A stretch of DNA of 64,000 nt from Phaeobacter sp. QD34_24 (lineage in GTDB: Bacteria > Pseudomonadota > Alphaproteobacteria > Rhodobacterales > Rhodobacteraceae). A program made the translations under genes and the position numbers. Shown piece by piece: positions 29,107-38,069 of the stretch. The stretch is taken from positions 62,001 to 126,000 of the forward strand of contig NZ_JARCJD010000001.1 of NCBI RefSeq assembly GCF_028890115.1, read 5' to 3'. Position 1 is the first letter of the stretch, and each line of letters starts with the position of its first letter. The notes beneath the pieces are model-generated. The model saw only the letters and a program-made list of their open reading frames with translations. It did not search any database and had not been told where the DNA came from.

Positions 29107-29330
29107 GAGTAAGATCCCCAATCGTCACTCAGAGGAATAGTCCACATATCGTCCCCGCAGTTACCCACAGAGACATGGCAGCCTACTCGCCTGTTTTTGA
29201 ACAAAACTTCGCGACTCCCCATCATTGTTTCCAATTTCGGTTCAATCAACTGACAATAGAGCGCACGCCGAAAGTCACGGCACGGCAACACCCGCTTAGG
29301 TTGTGTTATGACGAGCATCATTGCCCATTG

Positions 29331-29345
29331 GGAAAGGAGCTTTCC
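29331..29345 (+). promoter_or_regulatory. Ribosome-binding site inside a perfect inverted repeat
   Basis: GGAAAG-GAG-CTTTCC: the strong Shine-Dalgarno sequence (AAAGGAG) of the DUF6477 gene is part of a six-base perfect stem with a three-base loop, one base before the ATG at 29347. The hairpin could hide the site. Confidence 0.45.
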
Positions 29346-29346
29346 G

Positions 29347-29637
29347 ATGCAAGATGTTCTCAGCCGTCTCGCGGCCCTGCGCCGCCCGCGCCTGCTGGTC
29401 AGAACCGCCAGGATCGGCGCCAGCACCTATGTTCGCAGCCAAAGCCTGCACCGTTTGCTCGGCTACGGGTCGCTGCCCAACTCAACGGCGGCGATTCTGA
29501 AACTTCTGGATCTGGAATACGATCTGAACGACCGGCGCCTGTCGGGGGATGCGGCCTATACGATGGCACGCCATATCGACGTGCTGATCGCCCTGATGGG
29601 AGAGGCGAACCTGCTGCGCCAATGCAAGGCTGCCTAG
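29347..29637 (+). CDS. DUF6477 family small protein
   Basis: A 96-residue protein (MQDVLSRLAALRRPRLLVRTARIGASTYVRS...) matching the small DUF6477 family of Rhodobacteraceae, of unknown function. It is basic at the N-terminus, helical, with a hydrophobic patch (ARHIDVLIALMGEANLLRQ) near the end and no signal peptide. The frame is open from 29308, but ATG 29347 with AAAGGAG nine bases upstream gives the conserved start. Divergent from the DUF6456-like regulator gene, which could control it. Confidence 0.78.
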   Translation: MQDVLSRLAALRRPRLLVRTARIGASTYVRSQSLHRLLGYGSLPNSTAAILKLLDLEYDLNDRRLSGDAAYTMARHIDVLIALMGEANLLRQCKAA

Positions 29638-29707
29638 ACTGAAGCCCTGAAAAAAGGCGATGGCCCTAAGACCACCGCCCCATTTGATCTGCCTGCCCTG
29701 TGCGGGA

Positions 29708-31252
29708 TCAGAGGAAGGAATCCGGCATGGAGGCCTTCTTCTCCAGAACATAGGCTTCAAGCGCTTCCTTGATTGCCGGATCCATCGCAGGAGGCTGATA
29801 GGTGGACAGCAGGCGATCGACGCGGGAAGTCGCCAGCGCATAGGTGTCACGCGCGCCCTCTTCCTCCCAGGTCTCGAAGGGCTTGTAATCCAACAGGTCG
29901 GATTTCCAGAAGGCGCTCTTGAAATTGGCCTGGGTATGCGCACAGCCAAGATAGTGCCCGCCCGGGCCCACTTCGCGGATCGCATCCATCGCCTGGTCTT
30001 CCTCGGTGACGCCAATCCCCCGCGCCAGACCGTGTAGCGCGCCAAGTTGATCGGCATCCATGACGAATTTCTCGAAATCGGCGACCAGACCGCCTTCAAG
30101 CCAGCCACAGGCGTGCAGCATGAAGTTCACGCCGGACAGCAGCCCCATGTTGAGGCTATTAGCTGTCTCATAAGCCGCCTGCGCATCGGGCAGCTTGGAG
30201 CCGCAGAACGACCCGGCCGAGCGGAACGGCAGCCCCAGCCGACGCGCCAACTGCCCGGCGCCATAGGTCACCAGCGAGGCTTCGGGCGTGCCAAAGGTGG
30301 GTGCTCCGGAATTCATGTCGATGGAAGAGACAAAAGCGCCAAAGATCACCGGCGCACCGGGGCGGATCAGCTGGCTATAGGCGACACCGGCCAGAACCTC
30401 GGCCAGGACCTGTGTCAGCGTGCCCGCGACCGATACCGGCGCCATGGCCCCGCCCACGATGAAGGGCGAGATGATGCAGGCCTGATTGTTCTTGGCGTAA
30501 ACCTCAAGCGCGCCCATCATCACGTCGTCAAAGGTCATCGGCGAGTTGATGTTGATGAGCGAGGTCATCACCGTGTTGTCCTGCACGAAGTCCTTGCCGA
30601 ACAGGATGCCGCACATATCGACCGAATCCTGGGCGCGATTGGGTTCGGTGACCGACCCCATGAAGGGCTTGTCGCTCAGCGTCATATGGGCCAGCAGCAT
30701 GTCGAAATGGCGCTTGTTCACCGGCACATCCGTCGGTTCGCAGACCGTGCCGCCCGAATGGTGCAGCCATTTGGACATATAGGCGAGTTTCACGAACTTC
30801 TGGAAATCCTCCAGCGTCGCATAGCGGCGTCCCCCCTTGGCGTCGCGCACGAAGGGCGGGCCATAGACCGGGGCCAACACCAGATTGCGGCCGCCGATTT
30901 CCACGTTCTTTTCGGGGTTTCGGGCATGCTGGGTAAAGCTGGAGGGCGCGGTCGCACAGAGTTTACGGGCAAGACCGCGCGGGATGCGTACCCGTTCGCC
31001 CTGGATATCTGCCCCGGCCTCGCGCCAAAGCTCCAAGGCGGCGGGATTGTCCACGAAATTGACGCCGACCTCTTCGAGGATGGTTTCGGCGTTTGCCTCG
31101 ATGATCTCGATGGCTTCTTGGCTCAGCACCTCGAAATTCGGGATGTTCCGCTCGATGTATTTGGCGGTTTCGATCTTGATGCTTGAACGTTCGGCGCGGC
31201 GGGCGGCACCCCCGCCCCCGCGGCTGCGTCGACGCGGCGCTGCTTCAGCCAT
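29708..31252 (-). CDS. MttB-like trimethylamine/betaine methyltransferase family protein, non-pyrrolysine
   Basis: Homologue of the corrinoid-dependent methyltransferase MttB (COG5598), 514 residues, cytosolic. The N-terminal 25 residues are a basic Arg/Gly-rich tail. The TIM-barrel-like body includes NFEVLSQEAIEIIEANAETILEEVGVNF, GGAMAPVSVAGTLTQVLAEVLAG and MDLLSGVNF-type segments. Archaeal MttB uses an in-frame amber codon for pyrrolysine; this gene reads through without one, so it belongs with the non-Pyl members such as glycine-betaine methyltransferases. The true substrate is unknown and no corrinoid protein gene is adjacent. Divergent from guaA. Confidence 0.88.
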   Translation of the reverse strand: MAEAAPRRRSRGGGGAARRAERSSIKIETAKYIERNIPNFEVLSQEAIEIIEANAETILEEVGVNFVDNPAALELWREAGADIQGERVRIPRGLARKLCATAPSSFTQHARNPEKNVEIGGRNLVLAPVYGPPFVRDAKGGRRYATLEDFQKFVKLAYMSKWLHHSGGTVCEPTDVPVNKRHFDMLLAHMTLSDKPFMGSVTEPNRAQDSVDMCGILFGKDFVQDNTVMTSLININSPMTFDDVMMGALEVYAKNNQACIISPFIVGGAMAPVSVAGTLTQVLAEVLAGVAYSQLIRPGAPVIFGAFVSSIDMNSGAPTFGTPEASLVTYGAGQLARRLGLPFRSAGSFCGSKLPDAQAAYETANSLNMGLLSGVNFMLHACGWLEGGLVADFEKFVMDADQLGALHGLARGIGVTEEDQAMDAIREVGPGGHYLGCAHTQANFKSAFWKSDLLDYKPFETWEEEGARDTYALATSRVDRLLSTYQPPAMDPAIKEALEAYVLEKKASMPDSFL

Positions 31253-31371
31253 TTTAATTCCTCATCACAGGCGTGTTGTTGAGCCCCTAGTTATCCGCTT
31301 GCCCGCAGCCGACGCCGAAGGATAACGGCCAATCCGGTTGAAAACCGACATCAAAGCGTCAAAAATCTCTA

Positions 31372-31395
31372 GGCATAGATGTCCAATACTATGCC
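31372..31395. repeat. Inverted repeat upstream of guaA
   Basis: GGCATAG (31372-31378) and CTATGCC (31389-31395) are perfect seven-base arms with a ten-base gap. A further TTATCC/GGATAA pair lies at 31291-31325. This 277-base divergent region between the MttB-like gene and guaA otherwise shows no coding signal. Confidence 0.45.
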
Positions 31396-31529
31396 CCCGC
31401 CCGCTACGCCCCGCCGATCCAGCCGAACTTGGCCAGATTGCGTTCAAACACCGGCCGGGTGACAGCAAAACCGCGCGATGGGGCGTTCTGCCCCTTGCCA
31501 GTCGGCCTGTCTCGCCCTAAGAGCCAGAC

Positions 31530-33098
31530 ATGAGCCAGACATCACACGACAGCCTCCTGATCATCGACTTCGGCAGCCAGGTCACGCAGCTGATTGCGCG
31601 CCGCCTGCGTGAGCTGAACGTCTATTGCGAAATCCACCCCTATCAGAATGTCACCATGGACTTTGTGCGCGAGATGGCGCCCAAGGCGGTGATCTTCTCC
31701 GGCGGACCCGACAGCGTCACCCGCGACGGATCCCCCCGTGCGCCGCAAGAGATTTTCGACTACGGCGTTCCGATCCTCGGCATCTGCTACGGTCAGCAAG
31801 TGATGATGCACCAGCTGGGTGGCAAGGTACAATCCGGGCACGGCACCGCCGAATTCGGACGCGCCTATGTAACGCCTACGGTAAACTCCCTGGCTCTGCT
31901 GGAGGGTTGGTTCCAGGATGACAGCGACCGCGAACAGGTCTGGATGTCCCACGGTGACCACGTCAGCGAGATCGCACCGGGGTTCGAGGTCTACGGCACC
32001 TCCCCCAATGCGCCCTTTGCCATCACCGCGGATGTGGGTCGCAACTTCTATGCGGTACAGTTCCATCCCGAGGTGCACCACACCCCCAACGGGGCGAAGC
32101 TATACGAAAACTTCGTGAAACTGGCCGGGTTCACCGGCGACTGGACCATGGGCGCCTACCGCGAACAGGCGATCCAGGCGATCCGCGATCAGGTTGGCGA
32201 TAAGCAGGTGATCTGCGGACTGTCCGGCGGCGTCGACAGCTCGGTCGCTGCGGTGCTGATCCACGAGGCGATCGGCGATCAGCTGACCTGCGTTTTCGTG
32301 GATCATGGCCTGCTGCGCAAGGGAGAGGCCCAAGAGGTCGTCACCATGTTCCGCGACCATTACAACATGCGTCTGATCCACGCGGATGAGCAGGAACTGT
32401 TCCTCGGCGAATTGGACGGACAGAGCGACCCTGAGACCAAGCGCAAGATCATCGGCAAGCTGTTCATCGACGTGTTCCAGAAACACGCCGACACCATCGA
32501 AGGCGCCGAGTTCCTGGCGCAGGGCACGCTGTATCCGGATGTGATCGAAAGCGTCTCCTTCTCGGGCGGCCCATCGGTGACGATCAAATCGCACCACAAT
32601 GTGGGCGGCCTGCCGGAAAAGATGGGCCTGAAGCTGGTCGAACCCCTGCGCGAATTGTTCAAGGACGAGGTCCGCGCGCTGGGCCGCGAGCTGGGCCTGC
32701 CCGACAGCTTCATTGGCCGCCACCCCTTCCCGGGGCCGGGCCTGGCGATCCGCTGCCCCGGCGAAATCACCCGCGAAAAACTGGAGATCCTGCGCGAGGC
32801 CGATGCCGTCTATATCGACCAGATCCGCAAGCATGGGCTTTATGACGAGATCTGGCAGGCCTTCGTCGCCATTCTGCCGGTCCGCACCGTCGGCGTGATG
32901 GGCGATGGACGCACCTATGATTACGCCTGTGCCCTGCGGGCGGTCACCTCGGTCGATGGCATGACAGCGGATTACTACCCCTTCAGCCACGAATTCCTGG
33001 GCGAGACCGCCACCAGGATCATCAACGAGGTCAAGGGCATCAACCGCTGCACCTATGACATCACCTCGAAACCGCCCGGCACCATCGAGTGGGAGTGA
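31530..33098 (+). CDS. guaA: GMP synthase (glutamine-hydrolysing)
   Basis: Converts XMP to GMP with ATP and glutamine, 522 residues. The class I amidotransferase domain (residues 1 to about 200) has the nucleophile in GICYGQQ and the His/Glu pair in QFHPEVHH. The ATP-pyrophosphatase domain carries the P-loop [17 protein letters not shown], and the dimerisation domain ends with the XMP-binding [16 protein letters not shown]. Length is typical. ATG 31530 gives the usual N-terminus [21 protein letters not shown] after a short tail. Confidence 0.97.
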   Translation: MSQTSHDSLLIIDFGSQVTQLIARRLRELNVYCEIHPYQNVTMDFVREMAPKAVIFSGGPDSVTRDGSPRAPQEIFDYGVPILGICYGQQVMMHQLGGKVQSGHGTAEFGRAYVTPTVNSLALLEGWFQDDSDREQVWMSHGDHVSEIAPGFEVYGTSPNAPFAITADVGRNFYAVQFHPEVHHTPNGAKLYENFVKLAGFTGDWTMGAYREQAIQAIRDQVGDKQVICGLSGGVDSSVAAVLIHEAIGDQLTCVFVDHGLLRKGEAQEVVTMFRDHYNMRLIHADEQELFLGELDGQSDPETKRKIIGKLFIDVFQKHADTIEGAEFLAQGTLYPDVIESVSFSGGPSVTIKSHHNVGGLPEKMGLKLVEPLRELFKDEVRALGRELGLPDSFIGRHPFPGPGLAIRCPGEITREKLEILREADAVYIDQIRKHGLYDEIWQAFVAILPVRTVGVMGDGRTYDYACALRAVTSVDGMTADYYPFSHEFLGETATRIINEVKGINRCTYDITSKPPGTIEWE

Positions 33099-33110
33099 TC
33101 TCCCCCCTGC

Positions 33111-33144
33111 CCGGGCCGCGACTCGATTGTGATCAGCGGCCCGG
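33111..33144. terminator. Hairpin after guaA
   Basis: CCGGGCCGC and GCGGCCCGG form a perfect nine-base stem with a 16-base loop, starting 13 bases after the guaA stop. There is no T-run, so termination may be weak or absent. Confidence 0.45.
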
Positions 33145-33265
33145 CAGATCGTCGTTTGATCGACGCGATATCCCCTCTGCCTGCTCCTGCGGCTGCCACA
33201 TTCCCGCTTGACCTTCCGGGTGAATTGCCACTTTTTTGCGCGGCAGTCACCAAGGAAGCACAGAA

Positions 33266-34162
33266 ATGCACACGCCCCCCAGCGAGATCGTCAAGGCTGC
33301 CCTTTGGATGACAGGGGCGATCGTCTCGTTTTCCTCGATGGCCATTGCGGGCCGTGAAGCGGGGCTCACCCTCGATACCTTCGAAATCATGACCTACCGC
33401 AGCCTTGTGGGTGTTGTCGTCGTGACCCTAGTGCTGACGCTGACCGGCAAATGGCATCAGGTCCGCCGGGATCGAATGGGACTGCACGCAATGCGTAATC
33501 TGGCCCATTTCACCGGTCAGAACCTCTGGTTCTATGCGGTGACCGTCGTTCCGCTGGCGCAGGTCTTTGCGCTGGAGTTCACCTCCCCGATCTGGGTCAT
33601 CCTGCTGTCCCCCCTGATGCTGGGTGAACGGATGACCAGGGTTCGCGCCGGTGCGGCGCTGCTGGGCTTCATCGGCATCCTGATCGTTGCAAGACCCTCT
33701 CCCGAAACGCTCACCCCCGGCATCGCCATGGCGGCGGCCTGTGCAATCTTCTTTGCCCTGACCGCGATCTTCACCAAAAGGCTCACCCGCCACGAAAGTA
33801 TCGCCTCCATCCTGTTCTGGCTGACCTCGATGCAGCTGGTCTTTGGCCTGGTGATGTGCGGCTGGGACGGAGACATCGCCATTCCGGATGCAGCGACCCT
33901 GCCCTGGCTGGTGCTGATTGGTCTTGCCGGCCTTGCCGCGCATTTCTGCTTGACCACCGCCCTGTCGCTGGCGCCCGCAACCGTTGTGATGCCGATCGAT
34001 TTCACCCGCCTGCCCGCCATCGCCATCCTCGCCATGGTCATCTATGGCGAAGAGCTGGTGATCTGGACCCTGCTGGGCGCCGCCGTGATCTTTGCCGCCA
34101 ATTACATCAATATCCTGGATGCGGCGGGCAAGCTGCGCCCCCGCAAGGCGAACCTAGGCTAA
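33266..34162 (+). CDS. EamA/DMT family transporter (first of two)
   Basis: Inner-membrane exporter of the drug/metabolite superfamily, 298 residues with ten hydrophobic helices arranged as two EamA repeats (about 10-140 and 150-285). Helix-end motifs such as LEFTSPIWVILLSPLMLGERMT and VMPIDFTRLPAIAILAMVIYGEEL are typical. The substrate is unknown; relatives export amino acids or other small metabolites. ATG 33266 follows CAAGGAAG. A second family member follows at a short distance, and the pair may export related compounds. Confidence 0.9.
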   Translation: MHTPPSEIVKAALWMTGAIVSFSSMAIAGREAGLTLDTFEIMTYRSLVGVVVVTLVLTLTGKWHQVRRDRMGLHAMRNLAHFTGQNLWFYAVTVVPLAQVFALEFTSPIWVILLSPLMLGERMTRVRAGAALLGFIGILIVARPSPETLTPGIAMAAACAIFFALTAIFTKRLTRHESIASILFWLTSMQLVFGLVMCGWDGDIAIPDAATLPWLVLIGLAGLAAHFCLTTALSLAPATVVMPIDFTRLPAIAILAMVIYGEELVIWTLLGAAVIFAANYINILDAAGKLRPRKANLG

Positions 34163-34245
34163 GGAGACAGCCGACCCCAAGCCGACGGAAGAGATCCGCA
34201 AGAAACGGGTCGCTCTGGCGGGCGGGGTTCGCCACAGTGGAGGTC

Positions 34246-35160
34246 ATGACCGATCAAACACATATGTCCCCGCGCGCCTGGGCCGAACTGCTGCTTCTGG
34301 GCCTGATCTGGGGCGCCTCCTTCCTGTCGATCCGGCTGGCCCTGAACGAGGTTCCGGTCCTCACCTCGGTGCTGCACCGCTGCGGCTGGGGCGCCCTGGT
34401 CCTGTGGGTTGCTATTCTGCTCATGCGCCTGCCGCTTCCCCGCGCTCCGCGGATCTGGGGAGATTTCCTGGTGATGGGGCTGTTGAACAATGTCCTGCCC
34501 TTCGCCCTGATGGCCTGGGGGCAACTCCATATCGAAAGCGGCCTGACCTCGATTCTCAATGCGACGACCGCAATCTTTGGCGTCTTGATGGCCGCGCTGT
34601 TCTTTGCGGATGAGCGGCTGAGCCTACGACGAGTCCTGGGGGTCAGCTTTGGGTTTCTGGGCGTCTCCATGGCGATCGGGCTTGATAGCTTTGCAAATCT
34701 GGATCTTCGAAGCACCGCGCAACTGGCGGTTCTTGCGGGCACGCTCTCTTATGCCCTGGCCGCCGTCTGGGCTCGCAAACGCCTGTCCGGCATGGCGCCG
34801 CAAGTGGCCGCAGCGGGCATGCTGACCACCTCGGCGCTGACCCTGCTGCCCGTTACCCTGCTGGTGGATGGTGTGCCAAGCCTGGATCTGGCCCCGGTGA
34901 CCTGGGGCGCGATCTTCTACTACGCCGTCTTTGCCACCGCCGGGGCCTATCTGCTCTATTACCGGGTTCTGGCCATGGCGGGCAGTGGCAACCTGATGCT
35001 GGTGACGCTGATCATCCCGCCGGTTGCGATCCTTCTGGGCGCCCTGGTGCTGGGTGAGGTGCTTTACCCCCAGGCCTTTGTCGGCTTTGGCCTGCTGTCC
35101 TTGGGCCTTCTCCTTCTCAACGGGCGTATTCCCCTGCCCCGCTTGCGCGGGCGGAATTGA
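34246..35160 (+). CDS. EamA/DMT family transporter (second of two)
   Basis: Ten-helix exporter of 304 residues, two EamA repeats. Typical segments: LLLLGLIWGASFLSIRLAL at the start, FFADERLSLRRVLGVSFGFLGVSMAIG in the middle, and LIIPPVAILLGALVLGEVL near the end. It is not a close copy of the first. The ATG at 34246 has GGAGG only two bases before it, unusually close; a second ATG at 34264 (MSPRAWAELLLLG) lies about 20 bases from that site, so translation could begin at either. The last four bases are followed by the unknown P-loop gene. Confidence 0.88.
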   Translation: MTDQTHMSPRAWAELLLLGLIWGASFLSIRLALNEVPVLTSVLHRCGWGALVLWVAILLMRLPLPRAPRIWGDFLVMGLLNNVLPFALMAWGQLHIESGLTSILNATTAIFGVLMAALFFADERLSLRRVLGVSFGFLGVSMAIGLDSFANLDLRSTAQLAVLAGTLSYALAAVWARKRLSGMAPQVAAAGMLTTSALTLLPVTLLVDGVPSLDLAPVTWGAIFYYAVFATAGAYLLYYRVLAMAGSGNLMLVTLIIPPVAILLGALVLGEVLYPQAFVGFGLLSLGLLLLNGRIPLPRLRGRN

Positions 35161-35219
35161 CCCGGAGGCCCGCACTGGCTAGCAAGGCGCGACGACTGCA
35201 ACTCAGATCCGGACCACCC

Positions 35220-36083
35220 ATGCTCTATTCTTCCGCCCAGGCTTGGCGCGACGCCCCCAACAAGCGCGTATTGTTCTTTGGCATGTCAGGTCTCGGCAAG
35301 ACCTATGTCAGCAATATCCTGCGCGGCGCCGGGGGCTGGTTCCATTACTCGATCGATTACCGCATCGGCACCCGCTACATGGGCGAATACATCGCCGACA
35401 ATGCCAAGGCCGAGGCGATGAAGGTCCCCTTCCTGCGCGATCTGCTGCTGTCAGATTCCATCTACATCGGCTCAAACATCACCTTTGACAACCTGACGCC
35501 GGTCTCTTCCTATCTTGGCAAACCCGGCGACCCGGCCAAGGGCGGCCTTGCGATGGAGGAATACCGCCGCCGCCAGGACCAGTTCCGCCAGGCCGAAATC
35601 CACGCGCTCCTGGATACCGAATACTTCATCGATCGGGCCGGGCGGCTGTATGACTATCCGCATTTCATCTGCGACACGGGCGGATCCATCTGCGAATGGG
35701 TGGATCCCGAGGACCCGAATGATCCGGTCCTGTCGGAACTCGCCAAACATACGCTGATGGTCTGGATCAAGGGCGACGATGCCCATACCGAAGAACTGGT
35801 GCGCCGCTTTGACCGCGCCCCGAAACCGATGTCCTACCAGCCGGAATTCCTGACCCGTGTCTGGGAAGACTATCTTAGCAAAAACAGTCTATCAGAGGCA
35901 GATGTTGATCCCGATGCCTTCATCCGCTGGACCTATGCCCAGGCGCTGGCCCACCGCCAGCCGCGCTATCAGGCGATGGCGCAGAACTGGGGTATCACCG
36001 TCACTGCCGACCAGATCAGCGCCGTCAAGGACGAGGCCGGTTTCATAGAGTTGATCGCCGCCACTCTTGAGGCCGCCGCCTAG
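35220..36083 (+). CDS. P-loop ATPase of unknown function
   Basis: A 287-residue cytosolic protein with a Walker A motif near the N-terminus ([18 protein letters not shown], about residues 18-35) and hydrophobic strand LMVWIKGDD later. The motif is followed by a region with [19 protein letters not shown] and by [15 protein letters not shown], whose aspartate could be the Walker B acid. This pattern looks like a small-molecule kinase-like or DUF-type NTPase; I cannot assign a named family or a substrate. ATG 35220 places the P-loop at a normal distance from the N-terminus; the frame extends upstream to 35157. Same strand as metA, 52 bases upstream, so probably one transcript. Confidence 0.75.
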   Translation: MLYSSAQAWRDAPNKRVLFFGMSGLGKTYVSNILRGAGGWFHYSIDYRIGTRYMGEYIADNAKAEAMKVPFLRDLLLSDSIYIGSNITFDNLTPVSSYLGKPGDPAKGGLAMEEYRRRQDQFRQAEIHALLDTEYFIDRAGRLYDYPHFICDTGGSICEWVDPEDPNDPVLSELAKHTLMVWIKGDDAHTEELVRRFDRAPKPMSYQPEFLTRVWEDYLSKNSLSEADVDPDAFIRWTYAQALAHRQPRYQAMAQNWGITVTADQISAVKDEAGFIELIAATLEAAA

Positions 36084-36135
36084 GCGCCCTATCTCAATCC
36101 CTCTTTACCACGATACAGACCTTCAAGGACCCGAC

Positions 36136-37053
36136 ATGCCCATCAAGATCCCTTCTGACCTGCCCGCCTATGACGTTCTGACGAACGAAGGCGTGATGGT
36201 CATGTCGCCGGATCAGGCGGCGCGTCAGGATATCCGCCCCCTGCGTATCGGCCTGCTCAACCTGATGCCGAAGAAGATCCAGACCGAGAACCAGTTTGCC
36301 CGGCTGATTGGCGCCACACCCCTGCAGATCGAACTGTCTCTGATCCGCATGACGGAACACCAGACCCGCAACACGGCGGCCGAACATATGGCCGAATTCT
36401 ATCGTCCCTTCCAGGAGATGAAGGACGAACGCTTCGACGGGCTGATCATCACCGGCGCACCGATCGAGCATCTGGACTTCACCGATGTCACCTATTGGGA
36501 CGAGCTGTGCGAGGTTTTCGAGTGGACCCAGACCAATGTGCACTCCACCTTCGGCGTGTGCTGGGGTGGCATGGCGATGATCAACTATTTCCACGGGGTC
36601 AAGAAACACCTGCTGGACCACAAGGCCTTTGGCTGTTTCCGGCACCAGAACCTGGTGCCCGCCTCGCCTTATTTGCGGGGCTTTTCGGACGATTGCGTCA
36701 TTCCGGTCTCGCGCTGGACCGAGATGAAGCAGGATGAGATCGACAGCCACCCGGAGCTGATCACCCTCTTGGGCAGCGATGAGGTCGGCCCCTGCCTGGT
36801 AGAGGACCCCGGCCATCGCGCGCTCTACATCTTCAACCACTTCGAATATGACAGCGACACGCTGAAGCAGGAGTACGACAGGGATGTGGAGAACGGTACC
36901 GAGATCAACGTGCCGATGAACTACTACCCCAATGATGATCCAAGCCGCGCGCCGCAGAACCGCTGGCGCAGCCATGCGCATCTGCTTTACGGCAACTGGA
37001 TCAACCAGATCTACCAGAGCACGCCGTTCGATCTGAACAACATCGGGCAATAA
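36136..37053 (+). CDS. metA: Homoserine O-acyltransferase MetA, predicted acetyl type
   Basis: First committed step of methionine synthesis, acylating L-homoserine; 305 residues, cytosolic. The catalytic residues fall at the family numbering: Cys142 (GVCWGG), His235 and Glu237 (NHFEYD). Position 111 is Glu (TGAPIEHL). In MetA proteins Gly at this position gives succinyl-CoA use (E. coli) and Glu gives acetyl-CoA use (Bacillus cereus work), so this enzyme should be a homoserine O-acetyltransferase even if annotation pipelines call it succinyl. ATG 36136 gives the conserved [15 protein letters not shown]. No SAM-riboswitch pattern is visible in the 52-base leader. Confidence 0.93.
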   Translation: MPIKIPSDLPAYDVLTNEGVMVMSPDQAARQDIRPLRIGLLNLMPKKIQTENQFARLIGATPLQIELSLIRMTEHQTRNTAAEHMAEFYRPFQEMKDERFDGLIITGAPIEHLDFTDVTYWDELCEVFEWTQTNVHSTFGVCWGGMAMINYFHGVKKHLLDHKAFGCFRHQNLVPASPYLRGFSDDCVIPVSRWTEMKQDEIDSHPELITLLGSDEVGPCLVEDPGHRALYIFNHFEYDSDTLKQEYDRDVENGTEINVPMNYYPNDDPSRAPQNRWRSHAHLLYGNWINQIYQSTPFDLNNIGQ

Positions 37054-37057
37054 CCCC

Positions 37058-38008
37058 TTGCTGTCCCTCGGTTTTGCCTTGGCTGCGGGGGTGGGCGCGA
37101 CGGCCTTGCAAGGCGCGCGCCGCAGCTATCGTGCCCACAGATCACATCCACCCGAAGGGCAGTTTCTCCAGCTGGGAGACGCCCGGGTGCATGCGGTCGA
37201 GATGGGCCAACCCGCAGGCAGGGCGCCAGATGTGGTGCTGATCCACGGCTCCAACGGCAGCACCCGCGACATGAGCTTTCGCCTCGCCCCTGCGCTTGCG
37301 GATCGCTATCGGGTGCTGATGTTCGACCGGCCCGGTCTTGGCTACTCCGATCCCTTGCACCACAGGGGCGCCAGCCTGCGCGAACAGGCCGAGGTTCTGC
37401 AGCAGGCCGCCACGACACTCGGGGCCACGCGCCCTATCGTTCTGGGCCAAAGCTATGGCGCCGGCGTGGCCCTGGCCTGGGGGGTGCACCACCCGGACAG
37501 CCTGGCCGCCTTGGTGTCTATCTCGGGGGTGTCGCACCCTTGGGACGGATCGCTTGATCCCTTCTATCGTGTGACCTCATCGCCGCTGGGCAGCCGCCTT
37601 TTGGTGCCGCTGCTGTCGGCCTTTGTGCCGCAACGCACGATGGCGCGGGCCTTGGAGGAGGTCTTTGCCCCGCAAGGCGTTCCCGAAGGCTATGCCGCCC
37701 ATTTCGGCACCGATCTGACACTCAGACGCGGCTCCTTGCGCGCCAATGCGCGGCAGCGGGCAAATCTCTTTCGCGATATCCAGGCGCAGGCGCCGCAGTA
37801 TCACCGGATCAGCGCCCCGGCAGAGCTGCTGCACGGCGATGCCGACACCACGGTCGGCCACCAGATCCATGCGGATCGGCTGGTTCAGGATCTGCCCGAT
37901 GCACGGCTGACCCTGCTGCCGGGCATCGGCCATATGCCGCATCACGTGGCCACCGACGAGGTCGCGGCCGCCGTGGACCGTGCGGCACAGCGCGCCGGTT
38001 TGCTGTGA
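37058..38008 (+). CDS. Alpha/beta hydrolase
   Basis: Hydrolase of 316 residues. The fold is shown by the oxyanion segment VVLIHGSNGSTRDM, the nucleophile elbow VLGQSYGAG (Ser), and the late acid/histidine segment LLHGDADTTV ... LPGIGHMPHHVA. A short hydrophobic N-terminus (LSLGFALAAGVGATAL) could be a signal or anchor, with an Arg-rich stretch after it. Only a TTG at 37058, four bases after the metA stop, starts the frame; no ATG lies near, and no clear ribosome site is seen, so translation probably couples to metA. Substrate unknown. Confidence 0.82.
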   Translation: MLSLGFALAAGVGATALQGARRSYRAHRSHPPEGQFLQLGDARVHAVEMGQPAGRAPDVVLIHGSNGSTRDMSFRLAPALADRYRVLMFDRPGLGYSDPLHHRGASLREQAEVLQQAATTLGATRPIVLGQSYGAGVALAWGVHHPDSLAALVSISGVSHPWDGSLDPFYRVTSSPLGSRLLVPLLSAFVPQRTMARALEEVFAPQGVPEGYAAHFGTDLTLRRGSLRANARQRANLFRDIQAQAPQYHRISAPAELLHGDADTTVGHQIHADRLVQDLPDARLTLLPGIGHMPHHVATDEVAAAVDRAAQRAGLL

Positions 38009-38069
38009 AACGGGCTCACATTTCCCGGCATAATCGCCTATATAGAAGGGGATAGAGGAAGGCTTGCCA

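Noticed and set aside
36084-36135. SAM-II or SAM/SAH riboswitch before metA
   Set aside because: These occur upstream of met genes in alphaproteobacteria, but the 52-base leader is too short and lacks the conserved pairing.
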